A stretch of 64,000 bases of DNA, taken from the NCBI GenBank assembly GCA_947168655.1, contig CAMVMU010000001.1:39773-103772 (forward strand). The letters are read 5' to 3'. The notes beneath the pieces were generated by a model. It was not told where the DNA came from, did not search any database, and saw only the letters and a program-made list of their open reading frames with translations. This DNA comes from an uncultured Oscillospiraceae bacterium (GTDB lineage: Bacteria > Bacillota > Clostridia > Oscillospirales > Oscillospiraceae). Positions within the stretch are counted from its first letter, which is position 1; every line of letters starts with the position of its first letter. A program made the translations under genes and the position numbers. Shown one piece after another: positions 42,480 to 50,600 of this stretch.

Positions 42480-42590
42480 AACAATTCAAGATTGGTAGCT
42501 GTAAGGAAGTGCTTCGCGCACGGGCTGCAACTATCACTCAGCAGTTGCTTGAGTGTTTCAAACCGACCGGTTTGAAACACTTTTTGTTAG
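42480..42590 (+). promoter_or_regulatory. Structured 5' leader of ssnA, candidate riboswitch or attenuator
   Basis: After the promoter, GTAGC (42495-42499) pairs with GCTGC (42524-42528), enclosing an asymmetric internal loop (TGTAAGGAA on one side, GG on the other) and a GTGC/GCAC stem capped by TTCGC. Next, GCAACT (42527-42532) can pair with AGTTGC (42543-42548), and CACTCA (42535-42540) with TGAGTG (42550-42555); these are interleaved, so they compete or form a pseudoknot. A terminator follows. I do not recognise it as a known purine, xanthine, TPP, SAM or ykkC class. The function is inferred from layout. Confidence 0.5.
42553..42586 (+). terminator. Intrinsic terminator inside the ssnA leader
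   Basis: GTGTTTCAAACC and GGTTTGAAACAC pair perfectly around GACC, followed by TTTTTG. It lies between promoter and gene, 35 bases before the ssnA ATG, so read-through must be regulated. Its first three bases overlap the 3' arm of the preceding CACTCA/TGAGTG helix. The same dyad could alternatively be a protein operator. Confidence 0.75.
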
Positions 42591-42620
42591 TCGGAAACAA
42601 GGAAAAGGAGGAATGGATCC

Positions 42621-43964
42621 ATGTATCTTGTCACCAACGGACGGCTCATCACCCGGGATGACACCGGCAAGGGCTACTACGAGCATGGCGCCGTGGCCTT
42701 TGACGGCCCCGCTATCACCGAGGTGGGCGAAGAGGCCGCTCTTCGCGCCAGATATCCGGATGCGGAAATCATCGACGCCCGGGGCGGCGTCATCATGCCT
42801 GCCTTTATCAACGCCCATACCCACATCTACTCCGCCCTGGCAAGGGGCCTCTCCATCGTGGGCAACAATCCCACCAATTTCTACGAGGTGCTGGACGGCA
42901 CCTGGTGGGCCATGGACCGGAAGCTGACACTGGAGGGCAGCCGGGCCAGTGCCGACGCCCTCTACATCGACTGCATCAAGCAGGGCGTCACCACCATCTT
43001 TGACCACCACGCCGCCTATGCCGAGATCCCCGGCTCCCTGTTCCAGATCGGCGAGAGCGCCAAAAAGTTCGGCATCCGCTCATGCCTCTGCTATGAGGTC
43101 AGCGACCGGGACGGCGAGGAGAAATGCTGTCAAGCCATCCAGGAGAATGCCGACTGGATCAGCTACTGCGAAAAGGAGAAGGATCCCATGCTGGCGGCCA
43201 TGTTCGGCGGACACGCCCTGTTCACCCTGTCGGACAAGACCTTTGACCGTATGGTGGCGGCCAACAACGGGCGCACCGGCTACCACATTCACGTCTCCGA
43301 GGGCATGAACGACGTGTACGACAGCCTGCAGAACTACGGACGCCGTCCGGTGCAGCGGCTCCACGACCACGGCATCCTGGGCGACAAGACCCTGTTGGGC
43401 CACTGCATCCACGTGAATCCCGCCGAGATCGAGCTGATCAAAAACACCCACACCATGGTGGTGAACAACCCGGAGTCCAACATGTCCAACGCCGTGGGCG
43501 TATGTCCCGTCCTGCCCCTGAGCCGGGAGGGCATCCTGCTGGGTCTGGGCACCGACGCCTGGACCAACGACATGATCGAGTCCCTGAAGGCGGCCCTGTG
43601 CGTCCAGCGGCTCAACGCGTGCCTGCCCAACGTGGCCTGGGGCGAGGTCACAAATATGCTGTTCCGCAACAACGCGAAGATCGCCGCCAAGTACTTCCCC
43701 GCGGAGCTGGGCGTGCTGAAATCCGGCGCCGCGGCGGACATCATCGTCATGGACTACAAGCCCTACACCCCCTTCTCCGATGAGAACATCGACGGTCACA
43801 TCCTCTTCGGCATGACCGGCAAGCTCTGCCGCACCACCATCGCAAACGGCAAGGTGCTGATGCGCGACCGGGAACTGATCGGCATCGACGAGGAGGCGGA
43901 GAACGCACACATTCTGGAGACCGCCAAAAAGCTGTGGGGTGAGCTGAACCACAGGCAGTACTGA
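42621..43964 (+). CDS. ssnA: SsnA-type amidohydrolase/aminohydrolase
   Basis: 447 residues of the putative aminohydrolase SsnA family (amidohydrolase superfamily, related to guanine/chlorohydrolase deaminases). Metal ligands: NAHTH (H66, H68), HIHVSE, GHCIH and GLGTDAWTNDM. Cytosolic. In gut anaerobes this family sits with ygfK and hydantoinase in purine/urate degradation clusters, as here. Start ATG after AAAAGGAGGAATGGATCC. 14 bases separate it from ygfK, so the two form one operon under the structured leader. Confidence 0.9.
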   Translation: MYLVTNGRLITRDDTGKGYYEHGAVAFDGPAITEVGEEAALRARYPDAEIIDARGGVIMPAFINAHTHIYSALARGLSIVGNNPTNFYEVLDGTWWAMDRKLTLEGSRASADALYIDCIKQGVTTIFDHHAAYAEIPGSLFQIGESAKKFGIRSCLCYEVSDRDGEEKCCQAIQENADWISYCEKEKDPMLAAMFGGHALFTLSDKTFDRMVAANNGRTGYHIHVSEGMNDVYDSLQNYGRRPVQRLHDHGILGDKTLLGHCIHVNPAEIELIKNTHTMVVNNPESNMSNAVGVCPVLPLSREGILLGLGTDAWTNDMIESLKAALCVQRLNACLPNVAWGEVTNMLFRNNAKIAAKYFPAELGVLKSGAAADIIVMDYKPYTPFSDENIDGHILFGMTGKLCRTTIANGKVLMRDRELIGIDEEAENAHILETAKKLWGELNHRQY

Positions 43965-43978
43965 AAGGAGTGTTATCC

Positions 43979-46930
43979 ATGTCCGAGAAAATGACTCCCA
44001 TCCCCTTCCGGTCGCTGATGAACTGGGTGACAACCGAATACGCCGACAGCGGCCGAATGTTCGGTGTCCACAAGGGCTATAAGGCCGCCGGCAAGAGCCT
44101 GCCCATCTTCGGCGAGCGGATCGAGACACCCTTCGGACCCGCCGCCGGTCCCAACAGCCAGCTGGCCCAGAACATCATCGCCGCCTACTATGCCGGCGCC
44201 CGGTTCTTCGAGGTCAAGACCGTTCAGAAGATGGACGGCGCGGACCTGGCCGCCTGCGTGCCCCGTCCCTGCATTCTGGCCGACGACGAGGGCTACAACC
44301 AGGAGTGGTCCACGGAGCTCACCGTGCCCCAGGCCATGGAGGAGTACATCAAGGCCTGGTGCGCCCTGAAGATGATCAGCAAAGTCTACGGTCTGGGCGA
44401 CCCGGACGGCTTCGTGTTCAACATGTCCGTGGGCTATGACCTGGAGGGCATCAGGGGCGAGAAGGTCAATACATACATCGAGGGCATGAAGGACGCCTCC
44501 GCCACCGCCATATGGGGCGAGTGCCTGTCCGTCCTCAAAGACCTGTTCCCTGCCTATGTCGATTACATCGACGCCATCTCCCCTCACGTCAGCCGCAGCG
44601 TCACCGTGTCCACACTCCACGGCTGCCCGCCGGACGAGATTGAGCGCATCGCCTCCTATCTCATCACCGAGAAGCATCTGCACACCTTTGTCAAGTGCAA
44701 CCCCACCATTCTGGGCTACGAGACCGCCCGCCGCACCCTGGACGAGATGGGCTACGGCTACATTGTCTTTGACGAGCATCACTTCAAAGAGGACCTGCAG
44801 TGGGCCGACGCTGTGCCCATGTTTGAGCGGCTGCAAAAGCTGGCGCAGGAGAATGGGTTGGAGTTCGGTTTGAAGCTCTCCAACACCTTCCCGGTGGACA
44901 CCACACGGGGCGAGCTGCCCAATGACGAGATGTACATGTCCGGCCGGGCCCTGTTCCCACTGACCATCGAGATGTGCCACCGCATCAGCCGCCAGTTCCA
45001 GGGCAAAATGCGCATTTCCTTCGCCGGCGGCGCGGAGTTCTTCAACTGCGACAAGCTGTTTTTGGCCGGCATCTGGCCCATCACCGCAGCCACCACCATT
45101 TTAAAGCCCGGCGGCTACAACCGCCTGCGCCAGATGGTGGAAAAGGTGGAGTCCCTCCCCTACCGGCCCTTTGCCGGCACGGACACCGAGGCCATCTGCG
45201 CCCTGTCCGCCGCCAGCCACACCGACCGCCGCCATGTGAAGCCCATCAAGCCCCTGCCCAGCCGCAAGCGCGCCGACGGCGTGCCCTGGACGGACTGCTT
45301 CATTGCCCCCTGCCAGGGCGGCTGCCCCATTGAGCAGGACATTCCGGAATACATGGAGCTGTGCCGCAAGGGCCTCTTCGGCCCGGCACTGAAGCTCATC
45401 ACGGCGAAGAATCCCCTGCCCTTCATCACCGGCACCATCTGCGCCCACCGCTGCCAGAACAAGTGCAGCCGCAACTTCTACGACGAGTCGGTGCAGATCC
45501 GGGACACCAAGCTGTTGGCCGCGCGGAACGGCTATGAATCGCTGATGGCCTCGATCCGCATGCCGGAGCGTGTACCGGGCAAGAGAGCCGCTGTCATCGG
45601 CGGCGGTCCCACCGGCATTGCCGCCGCCTATTTCCTGGGACGGGCAGGCATTGAAACCACCATCTTTGAGCGGGAGAAAACCCTGGGCGGTGTGCCCCGC
45701 CACGTGATCCCCGCCTTCCGCATTGCCGATGAGACCATTCAGAAGGACATTGACCTGATGCTGCGCTACGGCGTGGAGGTCAAGTGCGGCGCCCCCGCCC
45801 CCTCGGTGGAGGAGCTGAAGGCACAGGGTTACACCCACATCCTCTTTGCCGTGGGCGCCTGGAAGGCCGGAAACCTGGGTATCCCCGGCGCCGTGGCCGG
45901 AGCGATCCAGTGGATGAAGGGCGTCAAGGCAGGCTCCATCGGCGTCAGCGGCAGCGTGGCCGTGGTGGGCGCGGGCAACACCGCCATGGACGCGGCGCGC
46001 CTCGCCAAGCGCAGCGGCGCCGACCACGTGACCATCGTCTACCGCCGAACCAGGCGGGAGATGCCCGCCGACGAACATGAGCTGGCGCTGGCCATGGCTG
46101 ACGGTGTGGCCTTTGCCGAGCTGGCCGCCCCGGTGAAGCAGGAGAACGGCTTGCTGACCTGCCAAAAGATGCGTCTGGGTGAGCCGGACGCCACCGGACG
46201 CCGCAGTCCCGTGGGTACCGGAGAGTATTTCACCATCCCCTGCGATCTGGTGATCTCCGCAGTGGGCGAGCAGGTGGACGACGAACTGTTTGCTGCCAAC
46301 GGCATCGAGCTGGACAGAAAGGGCCGCCCCTCCCTCCACACCAACGTGCCCGGGGTTTACGCCGCCGGCGACTGCCGCCGTGGTCCCGCCACGGTGGTGG
46401 AGGGCATCGCCGACGCAGCGGAATTTGCCAAAGAGGTCATCGGCACGCCCCACGTGTATGAGATCCCGGAAGCGGCGCGCCTCACCGTCCCCGATGCCAT
46501 CGCTCGCAAGGGCATCCTCTGCGAAAGCTGCGGGGCCTGCGAGGGGGAGCGGTGCCTCCAGTGCTCCACCGTGTGCGAGAACTGTGTGGACGTGTGCCCC
46601 AACCGGGCCAATGTGGCCATCACCATGCCGGACGGCAGCCACCAGATCCTCCACGTGGACAGGATGTGCAACGAGTGCGGCAACTGCACCGCCTTCTGCC
46701 CCTACGATTCCGCCCCCTGCCGCGACAAGTTCACTCTGTTCCAGACGGCGGAGGACATGGCTGATTCCCAGAACGCCGGCGTGCTGTTCCTGGATCACGA
46801 AACCGTCCGGGTCCGCACCTTCGGCCCCCCCAAGGAGTACAACATCAGCGTCCGCAACAACGGCCTTCCCACCGCGCTGGACGCCCTGATCCTCCAGATC
46901 CGGGATCGGTACGGGTATCTGTATCTGTAA
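43979..46930 (+). CDS. ygfK: YgfK-type multi-domain flavin/Fe-S oxidoreductase ('putative selenate reductase' family)
   Basis: 983 residues from ATG 43979 after AAAGGAG (a GTG nine bases earlier lies in the ribosome site). Domains in order: dihydroorotate-dehydrogenase-like TIM barrel (about 1-430; TPFGPAAGPNSQLAQN, FNMSVGYDL); a GltD-like part with Fe-S cysteines CQGGCPIEQ and CAHRCQNKC, FAD site GGGPTGIAAAYFLGRAG and NAD(P)H site VVGAGNTAMDAAR; a C-terminal ferredoxin part with CESCGAC, CENCVDVCP and CNECGNCTAFCP. The layout resembles dihydropyrimidine dehydrogenase. In purine clusters it probably reduces a ring intermediate; the selenate name is historical. Confidence 0.92.
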   Translation: MSEKMTPIPFRSLMNWVTTEYADSGRMFGVHKGYKAAGKSLPIFGERIETPFGPAAGPNSQLAQNIIAAYYAGARFFEVKTVQKMDGADLAACVPRPCILADDEGYNQEWSTELTVPQAMEEYIKAWCALKMISKVYGLGDPDGFVFNMSVGYDLEGIRGEKVNTYIEGMKDASATAIWGECLSVLKDLFPAYVDYIDAISPHVSRSVTVSTLHGCPPDEIERIASYLITEKHLHTFVKCNPTILGYETARRTLDEMGYGYIVFDEHHFKEDLQWADAVPMFERLQKLAQENGLEFGLKLSNTFPVDTTRGELPNDEMYMSGRALFPLTIEMCHRISRQFQGKMRISFAGGAEFFNCDKLFLAGIWPITAATTILKPGGYNRLRQMVEKVESLPYRPFAGTDTEAICALSAASHTDRRHVKPIKPLPSRKRADGVPWTDCFIAPCQGGCPIEQDIPEYMELCRKGLFGPALKLITAKNPLPFITGTICAHRCQNKCSRNFYDESVQIRDTKLLAARNGYESLMASIRMPERVPGKRAAVIGGGPTGIAAAYFLGRAGIETTIFEREKTLGGVPRHVIPAFRIADETIQKDIDLMLRYGVEVKCGAPAPSVEELKAQGYTHILFAVGAWKAGNLGIPGAVAGAIQWMKGVKAGSIGVSGSVAVVGAGNTAMDAARLAKRSGADHVTIVYRRTRREMPADEHELALAMADGVAFAELAAPVKQENGLLTCQKMRLGEPDATGRRSPVGTGEYFTIPCDLVISAVGEQVDDELFAANGIELDRKGRPSLHTNVPGVYAAGDCRRGPATVVEGIADAAEFAKEVIGTPHVYEIPEAARLTVPDAIARKGILCESCGACEGERCLQCSTVCENCVDVCPNRANVAITMPDGSHQILHVDRMCNECGNCTAFCPYDSAPCRDKFTLFQTAEDMADSQNAGVLFLDHETVRVRTFGPPKEYNISVRNNGLPTALDALILQIRDRYGYLYL

Positions 46931-46949
46931 AGTAATATTCCTATACAGT

Positions 46950-46983
46950 AACTGATCCTCCGCCGTTTGGCGGAGGATCAGTT
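46950..46983. terminator. Bidirectional terminator between ygfK and the anti-sigma gene
   Basis: AACTGATCCTCCGCC and GGCGGAGGATCAGTT, 15 bp perfect around GTTT, between convergent genes. The T runs are short, so efficiency is uncertain. Confidence 0.72.
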
Positions 46984-46998
46984 CTGTTCTCTGGCGTT

Positions 46999-47871
46999 TT
47001 AGGGGTTAGGCACAAGGAAGGAGAAATCCGGCGTTTTCTCGGAGTGGAGAAGGGCGAGGACAAGCCTGTAAAAGTTATCCTCGACGCCGTCCCGGAACTC
47101 CTTCTCCGCGGACACACAATAGCTGACGTCACCACAGGTGAAATACGTCCACACGGTGTCCTCACACTCATACAGCGTCAAAAACCGTGTGTCGTGATCG
47201 CTGCCGAAGTTGGTCTCCTGCGTGCCCCCCGGGTTGAACTGAGCAGCCCAGGCGAAGATAGAGGTCCGGTCGGCGGGCCAAAAGCCTACGTGGGCGGCGC
47301 ACCCACGGTCCGGATCGGTGAATCGCAGCTCCACGCTGTCCAGCCGCGCGTCCTCCTGCAGCCGCCCATTTTCATCGAAGGCCCCACAAAAGTTTGCCGT
47401 TGCGCTCTCCAGCGTCAGCCAGGAAGCCAGTATCTCCGGAATCACGGCGGGACACTCAGTATCTGTCAGGGGTCGGCCTGCCAAGCTGAAGTAGTGCGTC
47501 CCATCGGGCATTGCATCGACCTGATTATAGATCACCGGCCAATCGCCGTGAGGCTCCACAGGGTCCGGCTCGTTGAAGGGCCAGTTGGGGCCCGCAACGC
47601 CGCCTGGCCACGGCGCTGGGCCCTCCGGCCCGGGATACGGCACGGGCTCCTGTACATCGCCGGGAGCCGGGGAATCCTCCTTCAGTCCGGGCTTTGGGTT
47701 CTCCCGGTTCAGCAGCTTCGGCACACCGATCACGCACACCGCCGCCAGGCACAGGCAGGCCGCCAGCGTCCCCCAGCGCCGCCATGTTCTTGTTTTTTTC
47801 TCACTGTGGGCATCCAACACATAGTCGTCCCGCACCATGCCCAGAGCGTCCTGTAAACGGTCACTTTTCAT
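46999..47871 (-). CDS. Probable membrane anti-sigma factor with a large extracytoplasmic domain
   Basis: 290 residues from ATG 47871. About 33 cytosolic residues (MKSDRLQDALGMVRDDYVLD...) precede one membrane helix (TLAACLCLAAVCVIGVP), a proline-rich linker and an external domain of about 180 residues with no recognised fold. Its ATG overlaps the sigma-factor stop by four bases, the usual arrangement for a sigma/anti-sigma pair. No zinc-binding anti-sigma motif is seen. The role is inferred from topology and coupling. Confidence 0.75.
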   Translation of the reverse strand: MKSDRLQDALGMVRDDYVLDAHSEKKTRTWRRWGTLAACLCLAAVCVIGVPKLLNRENPKPGLKEDSPAPGDVQEPVPYPGPEGPAPWPGGVAGPNWPFNEPDPVEPHGDWPVIYNQVDAMPDGTHYFSLAGRPLTDTECPAVIPEILASWLTLESATANFCGAFDENGRLQEDARLDSVELRFTDPDRGCAAHVGFWPADRTSIFAWAAQFNPGGTQETNFGSDHDTRFLTLYECEDTVWTYFTCGDVSYCVSAEKEFRDGVEDNFYRLVLALLHSEKTPDFSFLVPNP

Positions 47872-48428
47872 GATAACAAGTCCTCCTTTCGCAGGAAGAG
47901 CAGCAGCTTTTTCCGTGTGCGCAGACACATCATCTTCACCCTGCTCTCCCCCATTCCAAAGCGCGAGGCAATGTCACGGACGGGATCAAAATACCAGTAT
48001 CGGCACAGAAAGACCCGCCGCTCGGTGACGCCCAGCGTGCCCAGAAATTCATCCAGCTTTCGCGCCAGCTCCCGTGCCTCGATCTGCTCGTTCAGCGTGG
48101 TCCCTCCGGGGACGATCTCCTCCAGCTCCTCCAGCGCGAGAGCCGTCTCACCGCCGCCCCGCTTTTCCGCCTTCAGAGAGCGGAGGCGCTTCAAGGCCAG
48201 ATTCCGGGCGATTTTGCCCAAAAAGGCCCGCAGATCGTCGGGCCGCTGGGGAGGTATGGCATTCCAAGCTGCGACCCAGACGTCGTTGCAGCACTCCTCG
48301 GCGTCTCCATCGCTACGCAGCACACCGTAGGCAACGGCGCGGCAATAGTTCCCATACCGCACCTGCAATTCAGCGATGGAATCTTCATCACGTCGCCAGA
48401 GCTGCTCTACGATTTCTCTGTCGTCCAT
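47868..48428 (-). CDS. ECF-type RNA polymerase sigma factor
   Basis: 186 residues from ATG 48428 directly after AGAGGAGGTGGATGC; an upstream ATG at 48467 is weaker. Sigma-2 region: SIAELQVRYGNYCRAVAYGVL, DAEECCNDVWVAAWNAIPP, LRAFLGKIARNLALKRLR. Sigma-4 region: LDEFLGTLGVTERRVFLCRYWYF (part) and IASRFGMGESRVKMMCLRTRKKL. It lies opposite to the surrounding purine genes and divergent from the hydantoinase gene. Its target regulon is unknown. Confidence 0.9.
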   Translation of the reverse strand: MDDREIVEQLWRRDEDSIAELQVRYGNYCRAVAYGVLRSDGDAEECCNDVWVAAWNAIPPQRPDDLRAFLGKIARNLALKRLRSLKAEKRGGGETALALEELEEIVPGGTTLNEQIEARELARKLDEFLGTLGVTERRVFLCRYWYFDPVRDIASRFGMGESRVKMMCLRTRKKLLLFLRKEDLLS

Positions 48429-48509
48429 GCATCCACCTCCTCTCTGAAAGGTCCTTTCATCCATCAAGTACCCTTTTGCCCCGCTTCGGTCACCGGATAG
48501 GGTACTGTT

Positions 48510-48574
48510 ATTCTATCATCGCTCTGTTTTTTTGCAAAGAATTCTATGGATTTTTGAAAAAACCGTGCTACAAT
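48510..48574. promoter_or_regulatory. Divergent promoters for the ECF sigma gene and the hydantoinase gene
   Basis: Minus strand: TTGCAA (48537-48532), 16 bp, TAGAAT (48515-48510), toward the sigma gene. Plus strand: TACAAT (48569-48574) with an extended TGC before it and a poor -35, toward the hydantoinase gene. The classic ECF-type AAC/CGTC promoter was not found here. An inverted repeat AGTACCC/GGGTACT (about 48468-48507) lies within the sigma leader. Confidence 0.55.
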
Positions 48575-48617
48575 GTAAAGTGATATGATATGTGCCTTGG
48601 ACGGGAGGTTGATCCAT

Positions 48618-49994
48618 ATGAAAACGCTGTTTCGCGGCGGCACGGTGGTGTCCGGCAAGGGCACCAAAAAGGCCGACGTGCTGATCGAGGGCGAGAAGAT
48701 CGTGCAGGTTGCCCGGACCATCACGCCACAGAGCGGCACCCGGGTCATGGACATCACCGGCAAGCTGCTGCTGCCCGGCTTTATTGACGCCCACACCCAC
48801 TTTGACCTGGACGTGGCGGGAACCACCACCGCCGACGATTTTGAGAGCGGAACCCTCTCCGCCCTCCGTGGCGGCACCACCACCATCGTGGATTTTGCCT
48901 GCCCCAACAAGGGCGAATCCCTGCACCATGGCCTGGAGCTCTGGCACCAAAAGGCAGACGGCAAATGCAGCTGCGATTACAGCTTCCACATGACCATTGA
49001 CGACTGGAATCCCGCCATTGAGGCCGAGATCGACGACATGATGGCCGCCGGGATCACGTCTTTTAAAATGTATATGACCTACCCCGCCATGATGATCGGC
49101 GATGAGGCCATGTACTTTGCGCTGAAAAAGCTGAAGGCCGCGGGCGGCATCTGCGGCGTACACTGCGAGAACAGCGGCGTCATCGACGCGCTGGTGGCGG
49201 AGAAGAAGGCCGCAGGTGAGAACGCCGTGGCCTGTCACCCCCGGACCCGTCCGGCCCAGCTGGAAGCCGAGGCTGTCAGCCGCCTGCTGCGTATTGCCCA
49301 GACGGTGGATATCCCCGTGGTCATCGTCCATCTGACAAACGCCGCCGCATTGCGGGAGGTGGAGGCCGCCCGGAAGCGGGGACAGAAGGTCTATGTGGAG
49401 ACCTGCCCCCAGTATCTGGTGCTGGACGAGAGCGTGTATGAAAACGCCGATTACAGGGAGGCCGCCAAGTACGTCTGTTCGCCCCCCATCCGCACAAAGG
49501 CGGATCAGGCCGCCCTGTGGGCAGGTCTGCGCAAGGGCGAGATCCAGACTGTCTCCACCGATCACTGTTCTTTCACGGTGGCGCAGAAAGATGCCGGACG
49601 GGACGATTTCACGAAGATCCCCGGCGGCGTACCCGGTGTGGAGACCCGGGCGGAGCTGGTCTACACCTACGGTGTCACCACACGGAAGATCAGCCTTGCC
49701 ACCATGTGCCGCGCCCTCAGCGAGAATCCCGCCAGGCTCTACGGTCTGTATCCCCGCAAGGGCGTCATCGCCGCCGGATCCGACGCCGACCTGGTGATCT
49801 ACGATCCGCTGGCCGACCACGAGCTTCACGCCGCGGACATGGCCAGCCGGGCAGGATATTCCCCCTACGAGGGCTTTGCCATCCGGGGCGGCATCCAGCA
49901 GGTGTGGTTCCACGGCGCCCTGGCAGTGGATCACGGTCAGGTGCTGGTGGGCAAAACCGGCCGGTTTATCTCACGAGACAAGAATATGCTTTGA
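48618..49994 (+). CDS. Dihydropyrimidinase/hydantoinase-family amidohydrolase
   Basis: 458 residues from ATG 48618 after GGGAGGT (an upstream in-frame ATG lacks a ribosome site). Cyclic-amide hydrolase with a binuclear metal centre: GFIDAHTHFDLD, bridging lysine in TSFKMYMTY, H in GVHCENSGV and VIVHLTN, D in TVSTDHCSF. Length and motifs fit the D-hydantoinase/dihydropyrimidinase family (HyuA/YgeZ group in purine clusters). Likely opens a ring made by the SsnA/YgfK steps; substrate unproven. The next membrane gene is 28 bases downstream. Confidence 0.92.
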   Translation: MKTLFRGGTVVSGKGTKKADVLIEGEKIVQVARTITPQSGTRVMDITGKLLLPGFIDAHTHFDLDVAGTTTADDFESGTLSALRGGTTTIVDFACPNKGESLHHGLELWHQKADGKCSCDYSFHMTIDDWNPAIEAEIDDMMAAGITSFKMYMTYPAMMIGDEAMYFALKKLKAAGGICGVHCENSGVIDALVAEKKAAGENAVACHPRTRPAQLEAEAVSRLLRIAQTVDIPVVIVHLTNAAALREVEAARKRGQKVYVETCPQYLVLDESVYENADYREAAKYVCSPPIRTKADQAALWAGLRKGEIQTVSTDHCSFTVAQKDAGRDDFTKIPGGVPGVETRAELVYTYGVTTRKISLATMCRALSENPARLYGLYPRKGVIAAGSDADLVIYDPLADHELHAADMASRAGYSPYEGFAIRGGIQQVWFHGALAVDHGQVLVGKTGRFISRDKNML

Positions 49995-50022
49995 CAGAAT
50001 ATACGAGAGAGAGGAAACCGCT

Positions 50023-50520
50023 ATGAAAGAAACGCTTGAGAGCATCCTGCTTTCCCAGTCCCCCGCCCTGTTCCTGGCCGGCGTGCTGCTGATCATCAGC
50101 TACTTTATCCGCCGGAAAAACCACCGCATCCGGGCAACTCTGGATCTGATCCTGGCCATTCTCTGCATCGCCGGAGGAGTCGCCCTGTACTTCCTGAGGA
50201 TCAACAGCGGCATGTTCACCATCAAGAACTGCTGGCAGGTTAATACCGCCGGATATGTCGGCATGGCCATCGTGGCCGTGCTGTTCCTGATCCTCCTGTT
50301 CCGCGCCGTCAAAGCCGCCGTGGAGCACCACCGGGAGGAACGCGCCGCCAGCCGCCGGGAGACAGCCCACCAGAAGGAGCTGGAGGAAGTGCGGCAGAAG
50401 GCCTACGCTTCCGGCATGGCCGACGCCATAGCGACCGAGAGCCATGTGGCAGCCGATGAGGATAAGCTGAATGAGCCTGCCGTTATGGACTCGCCCGCCG
50501 AGGAAAAGCCTGCAGAGTGA
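50023..50520 (+). CDS. Small membrane protein of unknown function
   Basis: 165 residues from ATG 50023 after GAGAGAGGAAACCGCT. Three hydrophobic segments (about 15-30, 40-58 and 75-95) are followed by a charged, probably cytosolic helix (HHREERAASRRETAHQKELE) and an acidic tail. No domain recognised. It is co-directional and 28 bases after the hydantoinase gene, so probably same operon, ended by the terminator at 50538. Confidence 0.78.
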   Translation: MKETLESILLSQSPALFLAGVLLIISYFIRRKNHRIRATLDLILAILCIAGGVALYFLRINSGMFTIKNCWQVNTAGYVGMAIVAVLFLILLFRAVKAAVEHHREERAASRRETAHQKELEEVRQKAYASGMADAIATESHVAADEDKLNEPAVMDSPAEEKPAE

Positions 50521-50537
50521 TACCCCGCAATTATGAC

Positions 50538-50577
50538 GAAAAGAGGATCTTCCGTGACCGGAAGATCCTCTTTTTTC
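50538..50577. terminator. Bidirectional terminator between convergent units
   Basis: GAAAAGAGGATCTTCCG and CGGAAGATCCTCTTTTTTC pair around TGAC, with A4 and T6 flanks. Confidence 0.9.
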
Positions 50578-50600
50578 AAACAATATAAAGTATTTCTGCT

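Noticed and set aside
42553..42586. Normal gene-end terminator of upp
   Set aside because: upp already has a perfect terminator at 42384-42424, and a promoter lies between the two.
46999..48428. Genomic island boundary or mobile element around the sigma/anti-sigma pair
   Set aside because: No transposase, integrase, target duplications or tRNA-associated att site was found.
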